NCBI GenBank assembly: GCA_963791625.1
Contig: CAWBTA010000015.1
Span: 434,001-498,000 of the forward strand
Direction: 5' to 3'
Origin: JANMCE01 sp963791625
GTDB taxonomy: Bacteria; Actinomycetota; Acidimicrobiia; Acidimicrobiales; Ilumatobacteraceae
DNA length: 64,000 nucleotides
Under the pieces are notes generated by a model. It worked only from the letters and a program-made list of their open reading frames with translations, ran no database searches and was not told the DNA's origin. Of the stretch, positions 16,859 to 26,352 are shown one piece after another. Made by a program: the position numbers and the translations under genes. How positions within the stretch are numbered: position 1 is the first letter of the stretch; each line of letters begins with the position of its first letter.

Positions 16859-19800
16859 TCAGTGACGGGTAGGTGGTACTCGCGGCGCGCCGGTGGCGTC
16901 GTCGTAGGTGTAGTTGTACGTGAATTTCGACCACGAGGAATTGGCCGTGTCGGGGCTCCCGAACCCGTACCAGGCGGGCACTCGGGTGGTCGTGGATAGC
17001 GGTTTGCTGCGGGTGTTGTAGTTGTCAATCACCTGTTCGATCACGGGGGCGCTGCACACCGGGGCGCAGGAGCGGTAGAGCTGCCCGCTGCGGCTGGAGT
17101 CGTACTGCCATTCGGCAGTGATGTAGTAGTTGACGTCGGATTCCAGCGTCTTACGATCAGCATTGTCGTAGGAGTAGCGAACGATCTGACCCTTGCCATC
17201 GGTACGGTCAACCAACCGCGACGCCACATCGAAGGTGTACACCTGTCGACCCTGATCAGGATCGATACTCGCGATCGTTCTCGACAGATCGTCATAGGTG
17301 TTCGTCGTCAGGTTCCCGGCGCTATCGGAGACGGTGAGGAGGTCGTTGCGGGCGTTGTAGGTGTAGTTCATGGTTGCCCCACCGGTCTCCACCACATTGG
17401 TGAGACGGCCGAACACGTCCTCGGTCTGTACCGTTGACCCGGTTGGTGCAGGAGGTTGGGTTGTGGACATGAGACCGTCGTAGGAATAGGTGGTCGCCCA
17501 TTGCGCTGCCCCACCGGACATCGTCGTCGCGGATATCGGGCGGGACAAGGCGTCGTACGCCGTGATGGTGGAACGGCCTGCGCCGGTCGCTGCTGCGCCG
17601 GTCACCATGGCGACGCCCGGGTTCGCAGCGGCAGCGAACGGTGCTGTCGTTTCTTTCACGCGACCGTTCCCGTCGTACAGCGTTGCGGTGACGTTGCTCA
17701 GCCCGGCAGCGCCGGACACTGCTGCGCTTTGGGTCTCACGGGTTCGCAGCAGCCCGTCAAGGTAGGTGTAACTGTCGATCCACGCGGCCGGTGTTGCGGG
17801 CGCGGTGGTGTTCCCGGCTTGTCGGATTGAGGACTTCACCACGATTGGCGCGGTTCGTTGTCTCGGGTACGGTCCCTTCGGCGCGGCGACCGGCGGGTAG
17901 ACCGGGTCTCCCGGAATGGAATAGGTGTACAACGCGTCCCACACACCGCTCGTGCCCGGGTACTGCACCGCATCCCGGCGACCCAAGGGATCGTAATGGG
18001 CAGTAGTTGTTGCGTTCGATGGCCATGCGTACTCCGTTGCCTGGGTAACCACGCCGAATCTCGCGTCGAGTACTGCTTGCGTGGCTAGCCCAGGCGCGGG
18101 TGGGGTGATCGTCACGGTCGACGGGAAACCAGTCGCCGGCCAGTACACCGCGGTCGTTGCCCGCGAGAGCGGATCGATCGTTTTGGTTACACGCCCGTAC
18201 GAGTCGTATTCAAAGTTGGAGACGGTGACCGCTCCCGTGGCGACGTTGCTCCACCGGGTGATCGTGATGACATTTCCATATCCGTTGTCGTAACCAAACG
18301 TCGTCTGATCCATCTGCGGGCCACCACACGCTGTATTGCTGGTGTCGTGGAGCGCTGTCCATGACACCAGGCTCGCTAACCATGTTGCTGCGGGTGTCCC
18401 GCCGATCGCTGTTTGCGCGACATACACGGTATCCCGGCATCGCGTGGTGACACCGGTGCCCGATTCCACGACCCGGTACGGCAACCCGAGCGACGTGTCG
18501 TACTGCGTAGCGGTCGTCTTTGTTTTCCAGAGCCCGGCTTGCAGCGTGCGCTCCGTGTGGTTGTCCCCAGCGACGAAGAACGCTTTGCGAATGCCGTTGT
18601 CTGCGTTCTGACCTGCCGTGTACGTGTCGGTCGAGCCAGCAAGTTCAGTACCGCCGACAGAGTTGAGTCGGCGAATCTGGTACGGGCGGCCGAGCCACAT
18701 GATGGCGTCGGTCCCGATGAAACCACCCGTGATCGATCCTGCGAGCGTGCCGTCAGCTAGATAGGCGTTCATCGTTCGAAGCGTGGCGCACGGGTTCGAG
18801 CCGGTCGCGACGCAGTCCCCGTACTGTCCGGTGTAGTACCTGGTTTCTGTCCATTCATTCGGTGCGAACGTTCCCGGGTCGAGTTCGTTGAATCCCCACG
18901 CTGGACTCGTGAACGTGACCGGCCCTTTCGCAACACTGACCATGGGATAGCCGGACCACAACGACCACGTCCGACGATCAGCACCGACACCGGGGTAGCC
19001 GAGCAGGAACCGGTCGTCGTTGAAACGGAAACGTGACGGTCTGGTCTGGCCTCCCGCGGTATCGAAACTGTACGTGTACACGGTTCGCATGGTTGGCGAG
19101 TTACCCGTCGAGTCATGCACGTCGACTGCGGTGGCTAACCATTTGTTGAACCATCTGAAACCAGCGCTGGTGTTGTTCGCGGTCCATTGGGGGAAGCAGT
19201 CCCCGTTGTTCGAGCTCGACAAACCGACCGGCGACGCGCACGGGGTTGGTTGGCCGTAGTAGATGCGGATGTCGGAGCCGTACTCATCTTGGATTTCGTT
19301 GATGCGGTAGATCCGCACGAGCGGCGTCGCGGTGCCGGTCAGGTTGTTCATCAAGATGCTGTCGGTGCGCACGGCAGGCAGGTAGTACCACGCGGTACCG
19401 TCCCAGCCGGCTCGTTGCATCCACTGCAACATGTATTTCGAAATCTCACCCGTGACCGGTGGGAAGATGAGACCAAACGTGTGCTGCCACACCGGTGTCC
19501 ACGCTCCCCCACCCGCACTTGTGGACGAGACGATCGAGCTCATCATTTTCCACGCGTAGAACGTCGGCGCCTGTTTGCAGTTCAACCCGGACACGAATGA
19601 GCACGACGCGTCAGACGGGTAGTCGGCAACGTCGCGGGAGTTGTAGGTGAAGTCGATTTTGGCGGGAGCCTGGACGTTCTCCGCGCCTGCCTTCTTTCCG
19701 TACTCGATCCGGCTGATATGGCTCGACCGGACGTACGGGTAGTAGTTCGTGGTCGGCGCTAGCGGGTCGCCGTACCAGTTCACCTCGGCGTCCCAGAAAT

Positions 19801-21307
19801 ATGTGGTGACGTTCCCGTTCCGATCGATCTTACGGTCCAGGTTCCAGCGGTACGCACGACCACAAATCGCGCCCGTGTTACACACCCCAGCCACTCCACC
19901 CGTTCGGACAGGGATCGCCTGCACCGAGCTCGTTTTCGGACTGTCTACAGGAGCCAAACCCGGGGTCGGTTCGTACCCGAGCCCGAAATAGTACGCGGTG
20001 CCGTCCGGCGTATAGACCACCCATGAATCGCCCTTATCGTCGACAAGGCCGTTCCCAACGACGGCGTTGTTCCACGGGTGCACCCCCGGTGAGCCCGGCG
20101 CACCCGAATTCCGGAAAACACGCCAGGCCGGATCGTCCTTCAACCGGTACTCGTTCGAGCCTGGCGTGACCGCGATCAGTTCGCTCGCGCGGCCACCAAA
20201 AGAGATCGTCCCGTTGTCACCCGCCCAACACATATCAGGCGTCGTTGAGCCAACTGCGTCGGCGCACGTCTTGTAACGACGCTCCACATAGCCGATGCCA
20301 TCAAGCGACCAGCCCGGACCGAAATCGTCTCCCTGACCCGCGCCCGTCGCGCCGCCAATACCATCCAGGGACGCCGACGAATACGACACGGCTAACTCGG
20401 GTGCCGAAGCCGCAACCGCCGGGGGCACAGAGATCGGCCACGACCAATTGAACGACCCCGTGTTCCCCGAAACGTTCCACGCGCCCTTCGTCCAGGTACC
20501 CGTGCCGCCCCAGTTGCCGCTCGCACCGGCGATGCCGGCGTTGATTTGATACGCCCAGCCCGGGTCACCCGTGGCCGCCGGTAACAGTGATTTGCCGATC
20601 GCGCCGACCAGCGCAGGTGCGTCCTCGACGTCCACGTCGGCCGTCAACACTCGGGTGGCCGGGTCCACATCACCGGCCACAGGCTCGGCGGTACGGCAAC
20701 CTTCAGCGTCAGGGGTGATGAGCGCGCAGGAAGGGATCCGCTGAACCTGCGCGCGGCTCAACCAGTCCTCCCCGTAGATCTTCACCCACGCCGACAGGTC
20801 AACCTCGATACCAACCCGTGACGCTCCATTCTTCCCATCCGATCGACTAACCCGGAACACGAAACCACTCGCGCCGGCCCTCGTCGCAGCCTTTACTTCG
20901 TCTGTCGTTCCTCCGTGGAACCTGACCCTTCCCGGCGAGTCTGCCCGCGCCGAGGGAGTCCCCTGCTTGTTCGAGTTCTTCTGAAGCGACACCGGGGAAC
21001 CGCCCGCCTTGTTCTTCTTCCCGCCTGGATCGACAACGACATCGACATCGTCCGAGTTGAACGACGGGGGATCAACGCTCGGTTCCTGATCGCCCGTATG
21101 GAACGGCTCCCCGGTCGCCGGGATAACAACCGGAGGGAGCGCCTCACCGGCAGGCTGCGGCGATACCGGCTGCACCGGCGGATCCGTTACCGCTGGTGCC
21201 GGGATCACCGCAGGGGCGGCGACCGCAGCCGTACCGCCAACAGTCAGACTCACCGCCGAGCCAGAAAGGAACAGCAAAATAGAAAGAACAAGGCGCCGCA
21301 AAGCCAT
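16859..21307 (-). CDS. Secreted RHS-repeat polymorphic toxin, N-terminal part
   Basis: From ATG 21307 the protein starts with a signal peptide (MALRRLVLSILLFLSGSAVS then AVAAPA) and a Pro-rich linker. The N-terminal plug and beta-propeller-like region follows (WSWPISVPPAVAASAPELAV, DDFGPGWSLDGIGYVERRYK), then many YD/RHS repeats such as YDSYGRVTKTIDPLSRAT and YDALSRPISATT. It would build the hollow RHS shell that encloses a C-terminal toxin. The frame ends artefactually near 16880 after TYDDATGAP; the next frame continues (ASTTYPSLNGQPAETVTTAS ... FGYDLLQRRITA) down to the TGA at 16653. Total intended length from 21307 to 13556 is about 2,580 residues. A signal peptide rather than T6SS features suggests Sec export with wall-linked display. 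Confidence 0.9.
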   Translation of the reverse strand: MALRRLVLSILLFLSGSAVSLTVGGTAAVAAPAVIPAPAVTDPPVQPVSPQPAGEALPPVVIPATGEPFHTGDQEPSVDPPSFNSDDVDVVVDPGGKKNKAGGSPVSLQKNSNKQGTPSARADSPGRVRFHGGTTDEVKAATRAGASGFVFRVSRSDGKNGASRVGIEVDLSAWVKIYGEDWLSRAQVQRIPSCALITPDAEGCRTAEPVAGDVDPATRVLTADVDVEDAPALVGAIGKSLLPAATGDPGWAYQINAGIAGASGNWGGTGTWTKGAWNVSGNTGSFNWSWPISVPPAVAASAPELAVSYSSASLDGIGGATGAGQGDDFGPGWSLDGIGYVERRYKTCADAVGSTTPDMCWAGDNGTISFGGRASELIAVTPGSNEYRLKDDPAWRVFRNSGAPGSPGVHPWNNAVVGNGLVDDKGDSWVVYTPDGTAYYFGLGYEPTPGLAPVDSPKTSSVQAIPVRTGGVAGVCNTGAICGRAYRWNLDRKIDRNGNVTTYFWDAEVNWYGDPLAPTTNYYPYVRSSHISRIEYGKKAGAENVQAPAKIDFTYNSRDVADYPSDASCSFVSGLNCKQAPTFYAWKMMSSIVSSTSAGGGAWTPVWQHTFGLIFPPVTGEISKYMLQWMQRAGWDGTAWYYLPAVRTDSILMNNLTGTATPLVRIYRINEIQDEYGSDIRIYYGQPTPCASPVGLSSSNNGDCFPQWTANNTSAGFRWFNKWLATAVDVHDSTGNSPTMRTVYTYSFDTAGGQTRPSRFRFNDDRFLLGYPGVGADRRTWSLWSGYPMVSVAKGPVTFTSPAWGFNELDPGTFAPNEWTETRYYTGQYGDCVATGSNPCATLRTMNAYLADGTLAGSITGGFIGTDAIMWLGRPYQIRRLNSVGGTELAGSTDTYTAGQNADNGIRKAFFVAGDNHTERTLQAGLWKTKTTATQYDTSLGLPYRVVESGTGVTTRCRDTVYVAQTAIGGTPAATWLASLVSWTALHDTSNTACGGPQMDQTTFGYDNGYGNVITITRWSNVATGAVTVSNFEYDSYGRVTKTIDPLSRATTAVYWPATGFPSTVTITPPAPGLATQAVLDARFGVVTQATEYAWPSNATTTAHYDPLGRRDAVQYPGTSGVWDALYTYSIPGDPVYPPVAAPKGPYPRQRTAPIVVKSSIRQAGNTTAPATPAAWIDSYTYLDGLLRTRETQSAAVSGAAGLSNVTATLYDGNGRVKETTAPFAAAANPGVAMVTGAAATGAGRSTITAYDALSRPISATTMSGGAAQWATTYSYDGLMSTTQPPAPTGSTVQTEDVFGRLTNVVETGGATMNYTYNARNDLLTVSDSAGNLTTNTYDDLSRTIASIDPDQGRQVYTFDVASRLVDRTDGKGQIVRYSYDNADRKTLESDVNYYITAEWQYDSSRSGQLYRSCAPVCSAPVIEQVIDNYNTRSKPLSTTTRVPAWYGFGSPDTANSSWSKFTYNYTYDDATGAPRVPPTRH

Positions 21308-21541
21308 GAGAATCCCTAGTCGGCCCCAGATCGCCCGATCTGCCACTATCCGACACGCTGTGACCGCTTACCGTGCCGACACGCACAGTGTGGCGACAGT
21401 CACTGACAATGTCAAGAAGTAATATGGGGCGGGTGGTACCGAGGCTGCATCGAGGCTCGGCGGCCAGATTTCAATTCAGGCTGCCTCCGCGATGGTGCAG
21501 CGCTGCACGCGGTTGAACTGGATGAAATTGACGAGTCGTTA

Positions 21542-22963
21542 CTAGCGCAACAGGCGGCGGAGCACTTTGCCGCTCGGGCCTTTGGGGAGTTCGGGGATGA
21601 ACACGATTTCGCTCGGGCACTTGTAGCGAGCCACCTGAGTCTTGCAGTGCGCGGCGAGTTCCTCGGCGGTGACGGCCGCACCTGGTTCCAAGACCACGTA
21701 CGCCTTGATTGCTTCACCTGTCGTCGGGTGAGGCACGCCGACCACCGCACACTCGTGCACGGAAGGGTGGCTGGTGATGGTGTCCTCCACCTCTGCGGGA
21801 TACACGTTGAAACCCGACACGATGATGAGGTCCTTCGAACGGTCCACCAGGTAGAGGAAACCGTCGCCGTCCACAATCGCCACATCGCCGGTGTGCAGCC
21901 AGCCGTCACGCAAAACCTTGGCGGTCGCGTCCGGATCGTTCCAGTAGCCCAGGAAGACATTTGGACCCTTCACCCAAACCTCGCCCGTGTCGCCATCGAG
22001 CGCGTCCTCACCGTCTTCATCGACCAGCCGCAACGTGACGCCCGGCAGCACGCGGCCGATGGAACCGAGCCGCGGCGCGTCGCCCATCGACGTCGTGACC
22101 ACGGGAGATGCTTCGGTGAGGCCATACCCCTCGCGGAGCGATACGCCGCTGCGTTCGGCGAACGCCTGGGCATCATCCTCAGGCATGCGCGCCGCACCGG
22201 TAAGCGCAAGCCGTACCTTGGCGAATGAGGTCGTCGTGACTTCAGGAGTGGTCGACCAGGCAATCCACATGGGTGGCGCACCCGGCACGATGGTGACGCT
22301 TTCGTCCACGATCATACGCACGGTTTCCACCGGGTCGAAGCGATTGGCGAGAACGACGCTGGCCCCGCCGATGAGGGCAAGACCGAGCGCCACATTCAGC
22401 CCGAAAATGTGGTGAAGCGGCAACACGTTCAAGACAACATCGCTCGGACGAATGGAATCGCCAACACCGAGGTTCTGCTGCAGGTTCGACAACAAATTGC
22501 CGTGGCTCAACATGGCCGCCCGAGACGCGCCCGCCGTGCCCGAGGTGAACATCAAGACCGCGAGCGTGTCGGGGGCGACATCGACCACATCGACCGGTTC
22601 GCCGATCAGATCGGAGATGGCCACCGCGTCAAGGCCCTCAGGGGCAACACCACCGCGACCGATGAGCGCCAAGGTGGCACCGACGGTCTCCATCTCGTGA
22701 CGAATTGCCGGGAGCGGTGCCTGCGGGTTGAGCAAGACAGCGACGGCACCCATGCCGAGTAATGCCAAATAGGCAACGACTATCTCGGCGGAGTTCTCAC
22801 CAAGCAACGCCACCCGATCCCCCGGCTGCACACCGATCACCTTCAGACCGCCACGAGCAACAGCGACACGCTGCCGAAGATCACCGTACGTCACTCGCCT
22901 CTGGTGGTCCACCAACGCCACTGCGTTGCTCGGGTGACCATCAATGATCGCAGCGAGATTCAT
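21542..22963 (-). CDS. AMP-dependent acyl-CoA synthetase / ligase
   Basis: ANL-superfamily enzyme of 473 residues from ATG 22963; the frame is open upstream to 23161 but that part lies over the divergent promoter and gene. The P-loop-like motif is VLMFTSGTAGASRAAMLSH near residue 147. Other signatures are GYGLTEASPVVTT, the A8 hinge YLVDRSKDLIIVSGFNVYP, and the catalytic lysine in PKGPSGKVLRRLL at the C-terminus. It probably activates a fatty or aromatic acid as acyl-AMP and transfers it to CoA; the substrate is not evident. It is transcribed alone, divergent from the membrane protein at 23.0 kb. Confidence 0.93.
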   Translation of the reverse strand: MNLAAIIDGHPSNAVALVDHQRRVTYGDLRQRVAVARGGLKVIGVQPGDRVALLGENSAEIVVAYLALLGMGAVAVLLNPQAPLPAIRHEMETVGATLALIGRGGVAPEGLDAVAISDLIGEPVDVVDVAPDTLAVLMFTSGTAGASRAAMLSHGNLLSNLQQNLGVGDSIRPSDVVLNVLPLHHIFGLNVALGLALIGGASVVLANRFDPVETVRMIVDESVTIVPGAPPMWIAWSTTPEVTTTSFAKVRLALTGAARMPEDDAQAFAERSGVSLREGYGLTEASPVVTTSMGDAPRLGSIGRVLPGVTLRLVDEDGEDALDGDTGEVWVKGPNVFLGYWNDPDATAKVLRDGWLHTGDVAIVDGDGFLYLVDRSKDLIIVSGFNVYPAEVEDTITSHPSVHECAVVGVPHPTTGEAIKAYVVLEPGAAVTAEELAAHCKTQVARYKCPSEIVFIPELPKGPSGKVLRRLLR

Positions 22964-23029
22964 AGCGCTGTGCAGGCTATCTCGGGTACGAAGCGCACAG
23001 TGACCCGATGGGCGTAGTCTCACCTGCCC

Positions 23030-24184
23030 ATGGGGTCGTTTGCGAAGACGGAGGCGTGGTTCGAGCGACGAGGCTTGCCACACTTCGTGGAGTCGCACCG
23101 ATCCGTCACCGAAATCTGGTCCCGAGCCATACCGCTGCTCGTCCTCTTCTATCTGGTCCAAGGCCTGAACGCGCTCAACCAGGAGTGGTCAGCAGCGCGA
23201 AATGCTCTCGTCGGCATCGGCGGTCTTTTCATCCTCCTCGGCGGTTGGATGGTCACGAATCGGTTGCGGGGTCAGCCGACGTTTGCCTACCCGAAGCGAG
23301 TAGGGCCGGTGGAACTGGGGCTGTTCGTCCTTACCCCTGCCTTCCCGCCGCTGCTGTTTGGCGCACAGTGGGGTGGCGTCGCCGTGGCGATTCTTACCGG
23401 CATGGTGGTGTTAGCCGTGCTGTACCTGGTGGCGAGCTACGGCCTGTTGTCGATTGTGAAATGGGCAGCCGGAAGGTTTCGGACCTTGGCACCAACATTT
23501 GCCAACCTGCTTATCCGTGCGCTGCCACTGCTCCTTCTGGTCATCACCGTGTTGTTCTTGACCACCGAAACGTGGCAGTTCGCCGGAACACTCAAGGGCA
23601 TTCCCTACGTCATGGTGCTTGTCGCGTTCGTCCTGTTGGGCGGGCTCTTCCTGGTGTCCCGACTGCCCGGCGAATTCGCCCAGATCGGCCGGTTCGATGA
23701 CTGGTCCGAAGTGCGCGAGCTCATACCAGTCGAGCTGGCCGACGAGTTCAGCCTCCCCGTTGCGGGTGACCCCGATGAACCGCCGATGAGCCGCCGCCAA
23801 ATGCTGAATGTCGGCCTGGTCATGATCTTTAGTCAGGCGATACAGATTTCATTGGTCGCTCTCTCGATGTTCGTCGTACTTAACCTGTTCGGATTCTTGG
23901 CGATGCATTTCGACGTACAGCAGACCTGGATCGGCGACCTCGCACCGGTACGCGAGTACCTTCACGTCTACCTGGGGTCCGAGCGGCTGTCGCTGACCGA
24001 GCCGCTCCTGCGTGTGAGCGGTTTCCTCGGTGCGTTTACCGGGTTCTACTTCACCGTGTACCTCGTCACCGACGGTACGTACCGAGATGAGTTTCGCACC
24101 GATGTTGTCGACGAAGTCCGAGAAGCATTCGCGGTCCACGCCGCCTATGTGGAGTGCTACGAGCCGACGGCTGCCGACGGGTGA
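23030..24184 (+). CDS. Polytopic membrane protein of unknown function
   Basis: 384 residues with about eight hydrophobic segments: two near the N-terminus (IWSRAIPLLVLFYLVQGLNA and LVGIGGLFILLGGWMV), two around 95-145, two around 160-210, and two late (MLNVGLVMIFSQAIQISLVA with the following helix, and LGAFTGFYFTVYLV). A cytosolic loop carries FDDWSEVRELIPVELADEF. Termini are charged. I do not recognise the family; a stand-alone conserved actinobacterial membrane protein is likely. The start is the ATG at 23030. Confidence 0.8.
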   Translation: MGSFAKTEAWFERRGLPHFVESHRSVTEIWSRAIPLLVLFYLVQGLNALNQEWSAARNALVGIGGLFILLGGWMVTNRLRGQPTFAYPKRVGPVELGLFVLTPAFPPLLFGAQWGGVAVAILTGMVVLAVLYLVASYGLLSIVKWAAGRFRTLAPTFANLLIRALPLLLLVITVLFLTTETWQFAGTLKGIPYVMVLVAFVLLGGLFLVSRLPGEFAQIGRFDDWSEVRELIPVELADEFSLPVAGDPDEPPMSRRQMLNVGLVMIFSQAIQISLVALSMFVVLNLFGFLAMHFDVQQTWIGDLAPVREYLHVYLGSERLSLTEPLLRVSGFLGAFTGFYFTVYLVTDGTYRDEFRTDVVDEVREAFAVHAAYVECYEPTAADG

Positions 24185-24221
24185 TCTCCGCTCGTCGCCA
24201 TGGTCAGCGCAAGCAAGCCGG

Positions 24222-25492
24222 TCAGACAGCCGGTGTGATGGTGGTGCCGTTGGGTCGTTGGATGTGCCAGTTGCCGTTGGTGTCTCGGTGGGTGTGGTAG
24301 CCGTGTTCTTTGTATCGGTTGTGTCGCCCGCAGAGGGGCGCGCCGTTACCGACGGAGGTGTCCCGGGTGGTCCGCCAGGGTGTGATGTGGTCGGCCTGAC
24401 ATCGATCGGATGGGATCTCGCATCCGGCCCAGACGCAGGTGGTGTCGAGTGTTTGGATCAAGCGTCGTAACGGTCCGGTGAACAGGCGGGTCTTTTGCGA
24501 TATCGACGCGTCGGGCGCGCCGATCACGACACGGCGTATATGTCCGGCCATCGCTGCTGCGAGCGCTGCGCCGGGGGTGAGGGTGGTGCCACCGAGGGTT
24601 TCGCATTGCCACCGCCGATACCGTTTCGGATCGAACACGACGGGTTCACCGGTGATGTCGGCGAGACCAGCCTGGTAGGCGTCCTCGCTCATGATGATTG
24701 TCACCAACGGCTCAGGCTTTTGCGCACCGGCAGGGGTTGATGCCGCGTTCACAAAGATCGCATAGAACGCGTCTGCTCGACGTTGCGCTTCCGTACGCTC
24801 GAGGTCAGCGGGTGTGACGTTGTCACCGTGCTCAGCCTTGGCGGCAGCCCAGTCTGCAAGGCGTTCGGTTTCGGTGCAGCGGTCATGGATTTCTTTGATC
24901 GCCGCGCCCTGCTCGGGACCGAAGACGCCATCGATCTTGAACCCGCCATCGAACTGCGGAGTGATCCGCAGATCACGATGCTTATGGAGCGAATCATGCC
25001 GCTGCTTGATCCCCTCGGCATCCGCAACGGAGAGCCAGTGTTTGACGGCCATCTCGAACTGCTTCGCGGTGAGATCACGCTCGTGTTCAAGGAGAAGGCT
25101 TCGCTGTCGGCGAGCTGATGTCCACAGCGCGGGTTCCGGAACGCGCGGGACAGTTCGAACACCTGGTCCTGACCGATGTCACCGGCCCGATATCGGCATG
25201 CCGTCTCATCAAGCGTGCGGAACATTTTGGCGAACGCCAAACGACGGTGTGCTTCACGACCAGATGTGCGGCACGTGAACGCAACCCACGTCTTCGCGGA
25301 CGCATGTCCATCTTCGGCATACAGGCCGTTACGGTCAACCGTGTCCACGATCGCGATCTTGAGCGCATCGAGTTTGCGGCTGGCGCGTTCCAACATTCCC
25401 GCCAGCAAACCGGCCTCTTGAGCGGTCAGGAACTCGTGATCGGCAGCGAGCATTTTGTCCAATGCCTCGTCCAACATGGCCGCCGTTTCCAT
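24222..25492 (-). CDS. DUF222 domain HNH endonuclease-like protein, frameshifted
   Basis: The N-terminal DUF222 region runs from ATG 25492 (AAMLDEALDKMLAADHEF, GREAHRRLAFAKMF) to EAFSL near 25097. The natural continuation, LTAKQFEMAVKHWLSVADAE and onward, is in another frame and ends at 24222. The C-terminal HNH nuclease has WAGCEIPSDRCQADHITPW and NGAPLCGRHNRYKEHGYH: a C-x4-C pair, the DH of the HNH and a second zinc-ligand pair. These are abundant, often multicopy actinobacterial genes of uncertain function. A GTG at 25528 is an alternative start. One indel near 25095 breaks the gene. Confidence 0.87.
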
Positions 25493-25654
25493 AGGAGAAT
25501 CATACCGGACCGAACGAGTGTTTGCCACTCATTCAGGGTCAAGAAAACATATCCTCACCAGGACTTATCGCACCCACAACACCACTACTAGCGACCCACA
25601 GCGAAGGGTCCGCAACCACCGAACCACACCAGGCAATCGGCTGGAAAGGATCGT

Positions 25655-26224
25655 CTAAAAGGGACCCTCATCGATGGCGACATTGAGCGTCATGGAAATG
25701 TCGTCGAGGGATCGGCCGTCGACGCGGAACCGGTCGGGGGTACGACCCAAGATGTGGAAGCCGTGGCGAAGATAGAGCGCTTGAGCGCCCGGGTTGTCGC
25801 TGAAGACGCCGAGGTCGATCCAGTCAATGATCGGTTGGGAACGAGCCCACGCGATCGCCGAGGAAAGGAGCAGACTTCCACCTCCCATCCGGCGGTGAGC
25901 TGACAGGACGCTCATCCCCATATTCACCCGGTGCGATTCTGTAGGAAGCGTTCCTCCCGCCAGATACAGGCTTCCGACGAGAAGGTCGCCGTCAAAGAGC
26001 CCCCACGCACGACGCCATCCGACATCCGCAAGATCGGTTGACCATCGCGTCACCTCTCGATCATGCCCAGCCACGGCATCAAACGTTTCAGAGCGACTGT
26101 ACGGGTGGGAGTGCGCAGCGCCGTCAACGCCCGACTCCGCATCGACGTCGAGTAGATCGTGCAAATAGCGATCAACATCGGCGATGACCAGCTGTCTGAC
26201 CATCAGGGGACCTGTTGCCGACAT
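25655..26224 (-). CDS. GNAT-family N-acetyltransferase
   Basis: 189 residues from ATG 26224. The acetyl-CoA loop is the SAHRRMGGGSLLLSSA segment (Q/RxxGxG/A), followed by DWIDLGVFSDNPGAQALYLR and HGFHILGRTPDRFR, typical of GNAT enzymes that modify small molecules or proteins. The acceptor cannot be told. A longer frame from TTG 26278 is unlikely. The gene is divergent from the Ada/AlkA gene, 128 bases apart. Confidence 0.85.
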   Translation of the reverse strand: MSATGPLMVRQLVIADVDRYLHDLLDVDAESGVDGAAHSHPYSRSETFDAVAGHDREVTRWSTDLADVGWRRAWGLFDGDLLVGSLYLAGGTLPTESHRVNMGMSVLSAHRRMGGGSLLLSSAIAWARSQPIIDWIDLGVFSDNPGAQALYLRHGFHILGRTPDRFRVDGRSLDDISMTLNVAIDEGPF

Positions 26225-26352
26225 GACGAGATCGTAGTTCCTGTGTTCGACCGAGTTCGGCTCGGAGTCGCGGCCCAAGCAGATGCCGAGCCCTCGATCA
26301 GGGCGTCCGATTTCCGCTAGCCAACCTTGGCGGACAGGACGACAATGGGGGC

